Positions 9,278-17,262 of a stretch of 64,000 bases of DNA are shown here, piece after piece; the first letter of the stretch is position 1, and each line of letters starts with the position of its first letter. The DNA is from Actinobacteria bacterium HGW-Actinobacteria-5 (GTDB taxonomy: Bacteria; Actinomycetota; Actinomycetes; Propionibacteriales; Propionibacteriaceae). The position numbers and the translations under genes are program-made. Location of the stretch: positions 21,074 to 85,073 of the forward strand of contig PHEV01000008.1 of assembly GCA_002843035.1 (NCBI GenBank). Direction: 5' to 3'. Under the pieces are notes generated by a model that was not told the origin of the DNA, made no database searches, and was given only the letters and a program-made list of their open reading frames with translations.

Positions 9278-9862
9278 CTACGGCCTGCGCGCGAAAACCA
9301 GCCAGGCGAGCACCGCCAGCGCAGCGCCGCCGGCCACAACGGCCGGGCCGAGCGGCTGGCCCGCGAGCGGGAGCACGAGTGCACCGACCGCCACCGTGCC
9401 ACCCACGAAGGCCAGCCCCCGCGGCAGGCCGCGGGCCAGCGCGGCCCACTCGACGCGGGCGGTCCACGAGACCCGCTGCGCCCACCAACCCAGCCGGACG
9501 GACGCGTACCCGAGCGGGATCAGCCCGAGCACGACGGGGTCGAACGGACCGTGGCCGTCCAGCGCCAGGAACAGTCCGGACGCCACCACCGCGACGAGCG
9601 CCATCGACGGGGACGGCCAGACCGCGATCACTGCGACGCAGATCCAGACCAGCGTCCAGGCGACCCCGGCGTCCATCGCCAGCCGACCGGTCGCGATCAG
9701 GAGCAGCAGCCCCGACGCAAGCGAGGTCGCTGCACGCAGCACCCAACCCGGGACCGTCCGGCCGAGCACCACACCGATCCGGGGCAGTGGCCGGGCCTCG
9801 GGGTCCGGCAGGTCGCGCAGCAGCGGCAGCTCCGCGCGCAAGGTCAGCAGCCACGTCCTCAT
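9278..9862 (-). CDS. Membrane protein at the end of the MoxR-DUF58 operon
   Basis: A 194-residue membrane protein with no recognised enzymatic motif. Seen: a cytoplasmic N-terminus containing PDPEARPLPR, then roughly six hydrophobic segments (for example LASGLLLLIATGRL, TLVWICVAVIAVWP, LAFVGGTVAVGALVLPLAG and AALAVLAWLVFARRP). Its ATG overlaps the stop of the DUF58 gene by four bases (ATGA), making it the last gene of a tightly packed operon. Position after a MoxR-DUF58 pair suggests an accessory role in that complex; this is inference from context only. Confidence 0.65.
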   Translation of the reverse strand: MRTWLLTLRAELPLLRDLPDPEARPLPRIGVVLGRTVPGWVLRAATSLASGLLLLIATGRLAMDAGVAWTLVWICVAVIAVWPSPSMALVAVVASGLFLALDGHGPFDPVVLGLIPLGYASVRLGWWAQRVSWTARVEWAALARGLPRGLAFVGGTVAVGALVLPLAGQPLGPAVVAGGAALAVLAWLVFARRP

Positions 9863-11148
9863 CGCCAGTCCCGCTTCCGTGCGGCGACCCGGGCGAGTGC
9901 ATCGAGGCCTGCCGCGGCCTCTGCCCTCCCGGAGGCGGCCCAGTGCACGATCGGGACGCCTTCCCGCGCGAGCCGGTCGAGGCGCAGCTCGCGCTCCATT
10001 CGCACGATCCGCCACGCGATCGCCAGGCGCGGGTCGCTGGCCGGGCGCACGTCCGGCAGCGTGTCGACGACCACCACCGGGTGCCCGAGGCCGCGCCAGG
10101 TGCGAACGAGTTGCGCCGAGGCGTCGTCCAGCACCGTGCTGAACAGGTAGATCAGCGCGTCCGCCGACACCTGCGGCGGACGCAGCCGCGCGCTCGGCTC
10201 CCCCACCGGGTGCGAGAGCGCGAGCCCGTGCAGGATCCGGCGCAGGTGGCGCCGTCCGGACGCCGGCGGCAGCGGTCGCGCGTCCAGCGCGAGGTCGACC
10301 AGGCCCACCCGGTCGCCGTGCTCGACGAGCGCACGGGCGATGCTGGCGGCCGCGTGCCGGGCGAGGTCGAGCGAGGTCGCCTCGTCCACCCGCTGCTCGC
10401 CGAAGTGGCGCCACGTGCGCGGGTCGGTGCCGACGTCGTCGCGGGAGTCGAGCACCAGCATCACCGCGGCCTCCGCGTCGGCGAACGTACGCCGAACGTA
10501 GAGCGTCTCCAGGTTCGGCGAACGCCGCGCGGTGGCCCGCCAGTCGATCCGCCGGAGCCGGTCGCCCGGTGCGAACGGGTGGATGTCGCGCAACTCGCCC
10601 CCGTCGCCGAACCGGCGTGAGCGCCGCGGGCCGGTGAGTCCGCGCAGGTTCCGCGGCACGGGCACGTGCGCCAGAGGCATGGAGGACGGCAGGACGAGCC
10701 GCCGGGTGCCGCCGACGGTGACGGGATCGTGCTCCCACTCCCCCGCGTAGCTGCGCACGTCGGCGATCGCCGTCTCCTGCGGGCCGGTCCGCACCGAGGC
10801 GAGCCGGAGGTCGACGGCTCGCGAGCCGTCCGGCGGCACCCGGGCAACGAACTCGGCCGTCCGGTGCCCGGCTGCGGACACCCGGACGTGCGCGAGGTCA
10901 CCCCCGCTGATCCTGATCGTGGACGCCACACCGGCTTCGGTCTCCGGGTCCGGCGGATCCTCGGCGACGGCGTGCGCGCCGGAAGGAGGCCGGGTGCGGG
11001 AGAACACCGTGGCCAGCAGCATCGGCACCCCGAGCAGCGCGACGTCAGGACGGCCGAGCGCCAGCCCCGCGATCAGCAGGACGACGCCGGCGACGGCCGC
11101 CGCTTCGGGCAGGCCGCCCACCCGCCATCCCGGCGCGTCCGGCGGCAT
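9859..11148 (-). CDS. DUF58 domain protein (MoxR partner)
   Basis: A 429-residue DUF58 protein. Seen: two short membrane segments at about residues 12-45 (AAAVAGVVLLIAGLAL and DVALLGVPMLLATVF), an immunoglobulin-like middle section, then the DUF58 hallmark GDGGELRDIHPFAPGDRLR followed by IDWRATARR at about 215-245. A von Willebrand A-like core with LVLDSRDD follows. The start is the ATG at 11148, which shares one base with the stop of the MoxR gene (TGATG). Family knowledge: DUF58 proteins are encoded with MoxR AAA ATPases, which may act as chaperones that mature metal-binding VWA-type proteins. The client here is not shown. Confidence 0.85.
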   Translation of the reverse strand: MPPDAPGWRVGGLPEAAAVAGVVLLIAGLALGRPDVALLGVPMLLATVFSRTRPPSGAHAVAEDPPDPETEAGVASTIRISGGDLAHVRVSAAGHRTAEFVARVPPDGSRAVDLRLASVRTGPQETAIADVRSYAGEWEHDPVTVGGTRRLVLPSSMPLAHVPVPRNLRGLTGPRRSRRFGDGGELRDIHPFAPGDRLRRIDWRATARRSPNLETLYVRRTFADAEAAVMLVLDSRDDVGTDPRTWRHFGEQRVDEATSLDLARHAAASIARALVEHGDRVGLVDLALDARPLPPASGRRHLRRILHGLALSHPVGEPSARLRPPQVSADALIYLFSTVLDDASAQLVRTWRGLGHPVVVVDTLPDVRPASDPRLAIAWRIVRMERELRLDRLAREGVPIVHWAASGRAEAAAGLDALARVAARKRDWR

Positions 11149-12119
11149 CAGGACTGTCGCACGGTCGTGGGGCCCGGCACGGACGCGAGCAGGTCGGCCA
11201 CGACCGCCTCGGGCCGACGTCCGGACGCCCACGCCGTCGCGGTCAGCGTGAGCCGGTGGGAGAGCACGGGGACGGCGACCTGCTTCACGTCCTCGGGCAG
11301 CACCACGTCGCGCCCGTCGAGCACGGCGACCGCGCGCGCGAGCAGCACGAGGTTCTGGGATCCCCGCGGCGAGGCGCCCACTTCGAGGGCGGGGTGGCGC
11401 CGGGTCGCCGCGGCGAGGTCGACGCAGTAGGTGATCACGTCCGGGTCGACCGGCATGGCCTCCACCCCGGCCTGCATCGCCAGCACGGTGGCCGAGTCGA
11501 CGACCCGCGACACCGGCGCCGCCTCCTGCTGCCGGGCGATCCGCCGGGCGAGCACCTCGCTCTCACCGTCCCGGGTCGGGTAGCCGACCGCCAGGCGCAC
11601 CATGAACCGGTCCAGCTGTGCCTCGGGCAGCGGGTAGGTGCCCTCGTACTCGACCGGGTTCGAGGTCGCAACCACGTGGAACGGCAGGGTGAGCGGACGG
11701 CTCGCGCCCTCGACCGTGACCTGCCGCTCGGCCATCGCCTCGAGCAGTGCGGACTGGGTCTTGGGCGCCGTCCGGTTGATCTCGTCAGCCAGGAACAGTC
11801 CGGTGAACACCGGGCCGGGCCTGAAGCTGAAGTCGCCGCGCTGCGGATCCCACACGCTCGAACCGGTGATGTCGCTGGGGAGCAGGTCGGGCGTGCACTG
11901 CAGGCGCGCGAAGTCGAGCCCGAGTGCCGTGGCCAGGCTCCGCGCGGCGAGCGTCTTGCCGGTGCCGGGCACGTCCTCGAACAGCACGTGGCCGCCCGCG
12001 AGGATCGTGGCAAGAGCGATCGGAAGCGTCTCGCGCATCCCCACGACAGCGGTGCCGACCTCGGCGAGGATCGCCTGCCCGAGCCGGGCGACCTCGGCGA
12101 CCGGCATGGTGTTCGTCAT
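11148..12119 (-). CDS. moxR: MoxR-family AAA+ ATPase
   Basis: A 323-residue MoxR AAA+ ATPase. Seen: Walker A FEDVPGTGKTLAARSLA at about 47-63, RLQCTPDLLPSDITG, Walker B LFLADEINRTAPKTQSALLE at about 110-129, sensor-1 VVATSNPVEYEGTYPLPEA, and the arginine finger region LDRFMVR. Full length for the family. Its start overlaps the upstream gene by four bases (ATGA) and its stop overlaps DUF58 by one base. Family knowledge: MoxR ATPases work with DUF58/VWA proteins as a chaperone-like module, often linked to cell-envelope stress. Confidence 0.93.
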   Translation of the reverse strand: MTNTMPVAEVARLGQAILAEVGTAVVGMRETLPIALATILAGGHVLFEDVPGTGKTLAARSLATALGLDFARLQCTPDLLPSDITGSSVWDPQRGDFSFRPGPVFTGLFLADEINRTAPKTQSALLEAMAERQVTVEGASRPLTLPFHVVATSNPVEYEGTYPLPEAQLDRFMVRLAVGYPTRDGESEVLARRIARQQEAAPVSRVVDSATVLAMQAGVEAMPVDPDVITYCVDLAAATRRHPALEVGASPRGSQNLVLLARAVAVLDGRDVVLPEDVKQVAVPVLSHRLTLTATAWASGRRPEAVVADLLASVPGPTTVRQS

Positions 12120-12595
12120 CGGGTGGTCCTTTCGTCACGAAGCCTGTCGATCGCGTCGAGCCAGGTCTGCAGGGTGCGGGCGGTGGGGCGTTGCCCTGAG
12201 GCGAGCCCTGCGACCACGGATGCGCCGAGCAGCCGCTCCACGTCGCCCCTCCGGGCGGGGTCGGCGGGGTCCACGCCGAGGAGCGCGAGCCGGGCCGCGG
12301 CGAGGTCGCGCGCCCGCCGGACGATCCGGTCGCTGGCCCTCCGATCCTCACCGAACACCTGCCAGGACAGGTCGCTCACCGCGTCCCGCCCGCCGGCGCG
12401 GTGGCCGAACGAGTGGCTCGGCCACTCCGCTTCGAGCGGCGGCGGCCGACGTCCCTGGAGCAGGACGACGGCCAGCAACAGGAACGCGCACAGCGCGGCA
12501 TGGGTGGGATCGAGGATGCCGCCGAACCCGAGCGCAGCACACAGCGCGACCGCGAGCACGCCGCGGATGGCGAGGCCGCGAACCGAGGTGGTCAT
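12116..12595 (-). CDS. Small membrane protein of the MoxR operon
   Basis: A 159-residue protein with two adjacent N-terminal membrane segments (about residues 8-47, VLAVALCAALGFGGIL and ALCAFLLLAVVLLQG) followed by a soluble helical, Arg/Asp-rich domain (RRARDLAAARLALLGVDP). I do not recognise a named domain. Its stop overlaps the moxR start (ATGA) and its start overlaps the DUF4129 gene stop, so it is co-translated with both. A scaffold or regulatory role in the MoxR module is inference from position. Confidence 0.65.
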   Translation of the reverse strand: MTTSVRGLAIRGVLAVALCAALGFGGILDPTHAALCAFLLLAVVLLQGRRPPPLEAEWPSHSFGHRAGGRDAVSDLSWQVFGEDRRASDRIVRRARDLAAARLALLGVDPADPARRGDVERLLGASVVAGLASGQRPTARTLQTWLDAIDRLRDERTTR

Positions 12596-13260
12596 GACGA
12601 AGCCTCTTCCCGGTGGCTGTCCTGGACGACGTCGAGCGCCGAAGCGATCCGCGCGAGTGCCCCACGGGCGCTGCCGACGTCCTGCGGCGTGACCGGGCCG
12701 GAGGTGAATCTCGCCCGGTGGTAGAGCCCGCGCAGCACCGCGACGGCGTCCGCGGGGGCGGACGTGCGCGCGAGCAGTTCCGTGGTGAACTCGGTCGCGG
12801 TCTGGGCGGGATCGCGTCCGGCGCCCTGGAGTTCCGCCTCGTCCTCGAGTGCCACCCAGGCAGCGATCACGGCGTCCCGGGGTTGCCGGGTGCCTGCGAG
12901 GTGCGCCTCGGCGCGGGCGACCGCTGTGGCCAGGGAGGTGATGTCGACGCCAACCACCTCGCCGGGCACGTCGGAGCCGTCCAGCCGGTCGGGCTCGGTG
13001 AGGTCCTCCTCAGGCCGCCAGGCGGCGCGCAGCCGCCGGACCAGCCAGCCGATCGCGAGTGCGGCCAGTGCAACCACGATCACCGTGAACAGGGCGAGCA
13101 TGGCCTTCTCGAGCGTCTCGGCGACCGGAAGGTCGCGCTGGGGCGGCTCCTGCGGCGGGAGCGTCATCGGCGTGGTCGTCGGGACGGGCCGGTCGCGGTT
13201 GCCGATCGTGAACGGGGGGACGGTAACGACCCACGGTGTGGCGGATGCGGCCCCGAGCAC
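12592..13260 (-). CDS. DUF4129 domain protein; start uncertain, possible frameshift at the 5' end
   Basis: A DUF4129-type protein (222 residues from the GTG at 13260) that heads the MoxR operon. Seen: a short extracellular stretch (PWVVTVPPF, Pro-rich), a membrane helix LFTVIVVALAALAIGWLV at about 56-73, then the DUF4129 domain containing AVIAAWVALEDEAE, TATEFTTELLAR and LRGLYHRARF. The GTG start leaves no proper signal sequence, although the same frame upstream encodes the hydrophobic run VIAAIVLAVLGAASA without a start codon before the in-frame TGA at 13297-13299. An ATG at 13300 would read straight into it if one base near 13294 were removed. A frameshift or assembly error is therefore likely. 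Confidence 0.75.
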   Translation of the reverse strand: MLGAASATPWVVTVPPFTIGNRDRPVPTTTPMTLPPQEPPQRDLPVAETLEKAMLALFTVIVVALAALAIGWLVRRLRAAWRPEEDLTEPDRLDGSDVPGEVVGVDITSLATAVARAEAHLAGTRQPRDAVIAAWVALEDEAELQGAGRDPAQTATEFTTELLARTSAPADAVAVLRGLYHRARFTSGPVTPQDVGSARGALARIASALDVVQDSHREEASS

Positions 13261-13300
13261 GGCCAGGACGATCGCGGCGATGACGCCGCCACGGATTCAT

Positions 13301-13544
13301 CGCTGCACCCGGTTGCACGCCCACATTCTCGCCCAGACTCCGCACGAGAGGGCGGAAGGCCACCGCGCTTCCCCGGTCATCTGCGTCGATGTCGCGGGCC
13401 CGGGCGGCTTCGGGCGGGGTGGAGGCGAGTGTGCTGCCCGTCGGAGCGGCGTCCAGCCACAGCCTGGCCGTCGCGGTGCCCGGGGGCGAGGCATCGTGCG
13501 GTACCGCCACCGCGATCGTCCGCCGGACAGCCAGCGGAAGTGCT
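13301..13544. other. Region upstream of the DUF4129 gene with coding-like bias on the minus strand
   Basis: Between the DUF4129 gene and the TetR operator. On the minus strand the frame from GTG 13510 (VAVPHDASPPG, later RPLVRSLGENVGVQPGAA) has GC3-rich codons typical of genes here and runs into the ATG at 13300; one deleted base would join it to the DUF4129 frame. I cannot tell whether it is an N-terminal extension, a separate small gene or chance. Promoters for both directions should also lie here. Confidence 0.25.
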
Positions 13545-13594
13545 CAAACTGTACGGTTCGGTTTGACAACGATCAAACCAGACCGTACGGTTTG
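13545..13594. promoter_or_regulatory. Paired operator for the TetR regulator
   Basis: A 22-bp inverted repeat (13545-13566 and 13573-13594, six-base spacer) with three mismatches. Each arm contains its own near-palindrome: CTGTACGGTT on the left and ACCGTACGGTTTG on the right, so two operators probably sit 28 bp centre to centre. The right arm ends five bases before the TetR start codon, so binding would block transcription or translation start of the whole operon. Autoregulation is inferred from this position. Confidence 0.8.
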
Positions 13595-13598
13595 ATTC

Positions 13599-14219
13599 AT
13601 GCCGACGGCGACGGACAGGCGGCGAGCCGCGAAACGGGAGCAGATCACCTCTGCGGCCCGCAAGCTGTTCCTCAGCCAGGGCTTCAACGGCACCTCGATG
13701 GACGCGGTCACCGCAGAGGCCGGGGTGAGCAAGCAGACGCTGTACGCCTACTTCCCCACCAAGCTCGACCTGCTCGCCGACGTGCTCTACGCCGGCATGA
13801 AGGAGCTCGTCCTGGTGCCACCGACGCCCAACGAGATCAACAGCCTCGACGACCTCCGCGAGCACCTGATCGCCTTCGCCTCCCGCCTCACCAACAGCCT
13901 GCTGCAGCCCGAGACCATCGCGCTGATGCGGCTCGTGCTCGGCGAGGTGTTCCACGTCCCCGAACTGCGCAAGACCTTCCGGGAGGCCCTGCCCGGCCAG
14001 GTGCTCGCCCGCACCGAGGCCATGCTGCGCCAGGCGGACGCCCGCGGGATCCTCCGGATCGACGACCCCGAACTGGGTTCGCGGATGTTCGTCGGCCCGG
14101 TGATGACCTATGTCGCCCTGGACGGCTTCCTCAGCGCCAACCCCTCCCCGCCGCCCGAGCACGCACGCCTGGTCCGGCTGGTCGACGCCTTCCTCGCCAG
14201 CATGGGAGCCCAGCCGTGA
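13599..14219 (+). CDS. TetR-family repressor of the efflux operon (CecR-like position)
   Basis: A 206-residue TetR regulator. Seen: N-terminal HTH at about residues 10-55 (REQITSAARKLFLSQGFNGT, then VTAEAGVSKQTLYAYFPTK), and a helical ligand domain including MRLVLGEVFHVPELRK and SRMFVGPVMTYVALDGFL, the pattern of the TetR_C_7/AcrR-type C-terminal domain. The double palindrome just upstream is its probable operator. Its stop overlaps the next gene's GTG by four bases, so it is co-transcribed with the exporter genes it most likely represses. In Escherichia coli a TetR protein (CecR) precedes the ybhGFSR exporter in the same way. The ligand is unknown. Confidence 0.9.
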   Translation: MPTATDRRRAAKREQITSAARKLFLSQGFNGTSMDAVTAEAGVSKQTLYAYFPTKLDLLADVLYAGMKELVLVPPTPNEINSLDDLREHLIAFASRLTNSLLQPETIALMRLVLGEVFHVPELRKTFREALPGQVLARTEAMLRQADARGILRIDDPELGSRMFVGPVMTYVALDGFLSANPSPPPEHARLVRLVDAFLASMGAQP

Positions 14220-15478
14220 CCGCCCGACGCTACGCCGCCCTGGCCACCGGTCTCGTCCTGCTCGCCGGCTGCGCATCCGCCCCGTCCGGGGTGGTCGTCT
14301 CCGGCACGGTCGACGACACCCTGACGACGGTCACCGTGCCGAACCTCGCCGTCCCCGCGGTGAACCTGGACGCCGGTTTCACCGACGTCACCGGCGCCTA
14401 CAACCCGGTCACCGGGCGGACGTCGAACCAGTACTCCGGGGTGGGCACCACCTACAGCATCGGCACGACCGCGCGACTGGCTGCCGTGAAGGTCAGCCAG
14501 GGCGACACCGTGAAGGCGGGCGACGTGGTCGCCACCATCGACCCCGCACCGCTCCAGGCCCAGCTGGCCGCGGCGAAGGCGGATGCGGCGGTCGCCTCGG
14601 CCCAGCCCGACCTGCTCGGCGACGCGATCGACACCACCTACGACAACCAGGCCACCATCGCCGACAACCGGGCGAAGGTGGTCGACGCGATCAGCACGTT
14701 GACGAAGGCCAAGGCGAAGCTGGTCAAGGCGCGCAGGACCATCGACAAGAACCTGCCCAAGGCGAAGGCCGGGCTCGCGCAGGTCGAAGCCGCGATCGCG
14801 CAGATCCCGGCCGGCGTCCCCGTCCCTGATGAGTTGCTCGCCCAGAAGCAGGCGCTCACCGCCGCGATCAAGAAGATGACGGCGGGACTGAAGCAGATCA
14901 AGGCCGCCCTGCCCAAGCTCGACAAGGGACTGCGGCAGGCCCGGGCCGGGTTGAAGAAGCTCGACGACGCCAAGGCCAAGATCGTCGACGCCCGCGGCAC
15001 CCTGGAGGGGCTGCAGGACGTGGCCACGATCCAGGCAGGCGCGATGCAGGTGCCAATCGAGCTCGCACGGGTTCAGCTCGGACTGACGAACCTCGTCGCG
15101 CCGGTGAACGGCGTGGTCGTCCAGGCCGCCTCGACCGGAGACGCGCTGGCACCCGGAGCCACCGTGGTGAGCATTCGCGAGTCCGCGCCCAGCACCCTCA
15201 CCGCCTGGCTTTCGGGCACCCAGCTCGCCCAGATCTGCGACGGCGACTCCGCGTCCATCGCCGGCGACTGGACGACAACCACCGTTCCGGCCACCGTGAC
15301 CCGGATCGGCACGAGTTGGCAGTACCCACCGACCTCGGTAGCCACGGACGAGGTCCACCTCACCCGCGCGGTCGAGGTCCAGTTCACAGCCACCGGACAG
15401 CTGCCCGCAGGTGTTCCGGTGGAGATCACCATCGCCGGCTGCCGCCCTGCGGCCGGCACCGACACGACGAACGGTTGA
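14216..15478 (+). CDS. Efflux adaptor lipoprotein (HlyD/RND-MFP-like) with a long coiled coil
   Basis: A 420-residue periplasmic-adaptor-type lipoprotein. Seen: signal peptide with lipobox LLAGC (Cys19); a biotinyl-lipoyl half-motif VKVSQGDTVKAGDVVATIDP near residue 100; an Ala/Lys-rich coiled-coil hairpin from about 125 to 275; the second lipoyl half LTNLVAPVNGVVVQAASTGDA; and a beta-barrel C-terminus. The GTG start at 14216 overlaps the TetR stop (GTGA). Two adaptors in one operon is unusual: this lipid-anchored one precedes an HlyD protein with an N-terminal transmembrane anchor. In a Gram-positive there is no outer membrane channel to contact, so how both are used is open. Confidence 0.85.
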   Translation: MTARRYAALATGLVLLAGCASAPSGVVVSGTVDDTLTTVTVPNLAVPAVNLDAGFTDVTGAYNPVTGRTSNQYSGVGTTYSIGTTARLAAVKVSQGDTVKAGDVVATIDPAPLQAQLAAAKADAAVASAQPDLLGDAIDTTYDNQATIADNRAKVVDAISTLTKAKAKLVKARRTIDKNLPKAKAGLAQVEAAIAQIPAGVPVPDELLAQKQALTAAIKKMTAGLKQIKAALPKLDKGLRQARAGLKKLDDAKAKIVDARGTLEGLQDVATIQAGAMQVPIELARVQLGLTNLVAPVNGVVVQAASTGDALAPGATVVSIRESAPSTLTAWLSGTQLAQICDGDSASIAGDWTTTTVPATVTRIGTSWQYPPTSVATDEVHLTRAVEVQFTATGQLPAGVPVEITIAGCRPAAGTDTTNG

Positions 15479-15483
15479 CGAAC

Positions 15484-16290
15484 ATGGCAGGCGATACGAA
15501 GCGCAAGCACCCGCCGATCCCGGTGATCGTGGCGGTCCTGCTCCTGGTGATCGGGGGCGGCGCGTGGTGGTGGTGGAGTTCGACCCAGCCCAGCGCCGCA
15601 GCGGACAGCAACCGGCTCACCGGCACGGTCGAGGCCGGCCAGTACCAGGTCACCCCCGGAATCGCTGGCCGGATCACCTCGGTCAAGGTCAGCGAGGGCG
15701 ACCAGGTCACGAAGGACGACGTGCTGGTCACGCTCGACCAGTCCGCGGTGAAGCTACAGATCCAGCAGGCCCAGCAGGGCGTGGACGCGGCGAAGGCTGC
15801 CGTGAAGAACGCAAAGGACGACAAGAAGAAGGGCGACGCGACCGCCGCCGACGTCACCGCAGCGAAGGCCCGGCAGAAGCAGGCCGAGGCGGCCGTCAAG
15901 CTGGCGAAGGTGCAGCTCGGCTACACCACCGTCACCTCGCCCGCCACCGGCACGGTCGTGTCGGTGACCAGCAATGTCGGCCAGAACGCTGCTCCCGGCA
16001 AGGCGCTGCTGACGATCCTCGACCCCACCGACCTGTTCATCAGGGTGTTCGTGCCCGAGACCGGGATCGGCGACGTGAAGGTCGGCCAGTCCGCGTCCGT
16101 GACCACCGACTCCAGCACCGGGACGTTCACCGGCACCGTCAGCTTCATCGCCAGCGAGTCCGAGTTCACCCCGAACAACGTGCAGACCAAGGACCAGCGC
16201 ACCAAGCTCGTCTACGAGGTGCGGGTGAAGGTCTCCGACTCCTCCGGCACCCTCAAGGCCGGCATGCCGGTGGACGTGGCTCTGGGCTGA
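15484..16290 (+). CDS. HlyD-family membrane fusion protein (YbhG-like)
   Basis: A 268-residue HlyD/YbhG-like adaptor. Seen: a basic N-terminus, one membrane anchor at about residues 12-28 (VIVAVLLLVIGGGAWWWW), lipoyl half-motif VKVSEGDQVTKDDVLVTLD, a short Lys/Ala coiled coil (about 85-135), second lipoyl half YTTVTSPATGTVVSVTSNVG, and a beta-barrel ending in GMPVDVALG. Five bases separate it from the preceding adaptor and three from the ATPase. Family knowledge: YbhG is the periplasmic partner of the YbhFSR ABC exporter. It likely links the ABC-2 permeases to the cell exterior. Confidence 0.88.
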   Translation: MAGDTKRKHPPIPVIVAVLLLVIGGGAWWWWSSTQPSAAADSNRLTGTVEAGQYQVTPGIAGRITSVKVSEGDQVTKDDVLVTLDQSAVKLQIQQAQQGVDAAKAAVKNAKDDKKKGDATAADVTAAKARQKQAEAAVKLAKVQLGYTTVTSPATGTVVSVTSNVGQNAAPGKALLTILDPTDLFIRVFVPETGIGDVKVGQSASVTTDSSTGTFTGTVSFIASESEFTPNNVQTKDQRTKLVYEVRVKVSDSSGTLKAGMPVDVALG

Positions 16291-16293
16291 GCC

Positions 16294-17262
16294 ATGACCG
16301 CAACCACCACGCCGCAGGGAGTCGGCGCGATCCGCGCCCACGCCCTGCGCCGGACCTTCGGTGAGGTCGTCGCCGTCGCGGAGGTCGACCTCGACATCCC
16401 CGCCGGCGCCGTGTTCGGCCTGCTCGGCCCGGACGGGGCCGGCAAGTCCACGCTGATCCGGATGCTCGCGACCGTGCTCCGTCCCGACTCCGGAACCGCG
16501 GAGGTGTTCGGCCACTCCGTGACCGCCGAACGGGACCAGGTCACCCCGCGGATCGGCTACATGTCCCAACGGTTCTCGATGTATCCCGATCTGTCGGTTA
16601 TGGAAAACCTGGAGTTCTTCGCGACCGTCCGCGGCGTTGGCCGGGCCGATCGCCGGACCCGAGCCAAGGCCCTGCTGGAGAGCATGGGGCTGGACGAGTT
16701 CACCACCCGGCAGGCCCAGTTCCTCTCCGGCGGGATGAAGCAGAAGCTGATGCTCGCCACCACCTTGATGCACGAACCCGATCTGCTCCTGCTCGACGAG
16801 CCCACCACCGGCGTCGACCCCGTCTCCCGGCGCGAGTTCTGGCGAATCCTCGCCGGGCTGCACCGCGAGGGCAGGACGGTCCTGGTCGCTACCCCCTACA
16901 TGGACGAGGCCGAGCGTTGCACCCAGGTCGCGTTCCTCGACCGCGGCCGGATCCAGCGCTCCGGCAGTCCCGACGAGATCAAGGCCCAGGTGCCCGGGCA
17001 GCTGCTCGAGGTGTCCCTGCCCGAACCGCGCGCGGCGATGGCGGTCCTTGCGGACGTGCCCGGAGTCACCTCGGTGCACCTGCTCGGCGATGTCGTCCGC
17101 GTGCTCTGGGACGCCGACGCTGACCCCGAAGCCGCCCTGACCGGCGCCCTGGCCGCCGCAGGGCGGTCCGGTCGCGTCCGCGAGGTCGCCCCCGACATGG
17201 AGACGGTGTTCGCCTACCTCGCCGAGGCGTCCGGGGCTGCCGACGAGGAGCAGGCGTCATGA
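16294..17262 (+). CDS. ABC exporter ATPase, equivalent to the N-terminal half of YbhF
   Basis: A 322-residue ABC ATPase. Seen: Walker A GPDGAGKST, with Asp where most ABC proteins have Asn, Q-loop MSQRFSMYPDLSVMENLEFF, signature LSGGMKQK, Walker B LLLLDEPTTGVDP, and a switch region reading VATPYMDEAERC in which the usual His is replaced by Pro (ATPYMDEA). The GPDGAGK and LSGGMKQK combination is characteristic of the first ATPase half of the YbhF/RbbA group. The changed switch residue suggests a degenerate catalytic site in the heterodimer. Its stop overlaps the first permease start (ATGA). Partner: the second ATPase at 19533-20537. Confidence 0.9.
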   Translation: MTATTTPQGVGAIRAHALRRTFGEVVAVAEVDLDIPAGAVFGLLGPDGAGKSTLIRMLATVLRPDSGTAEVFGHSVTAERDQVTPRIGYMSQRFSMYPDLSVMENLEFFATVRGVGRADRRTRAKALLESMGLDEFTTRQAQFLSGGMKQKLMLATTLMHEPDLLLLDEPTTGVDPVSRREFWRILAGLHREGRTVLVATPYMDEAERCTQVAFLDRGRIQRSGSPDEIKAQVPGQLLEVSLPEPRAAMAVLADVPGVTSVHLLGDVVRVLWDADADPEAALTGALAAAGRSGRVREVAPDMETVFAYLAEASGAADEEQAS

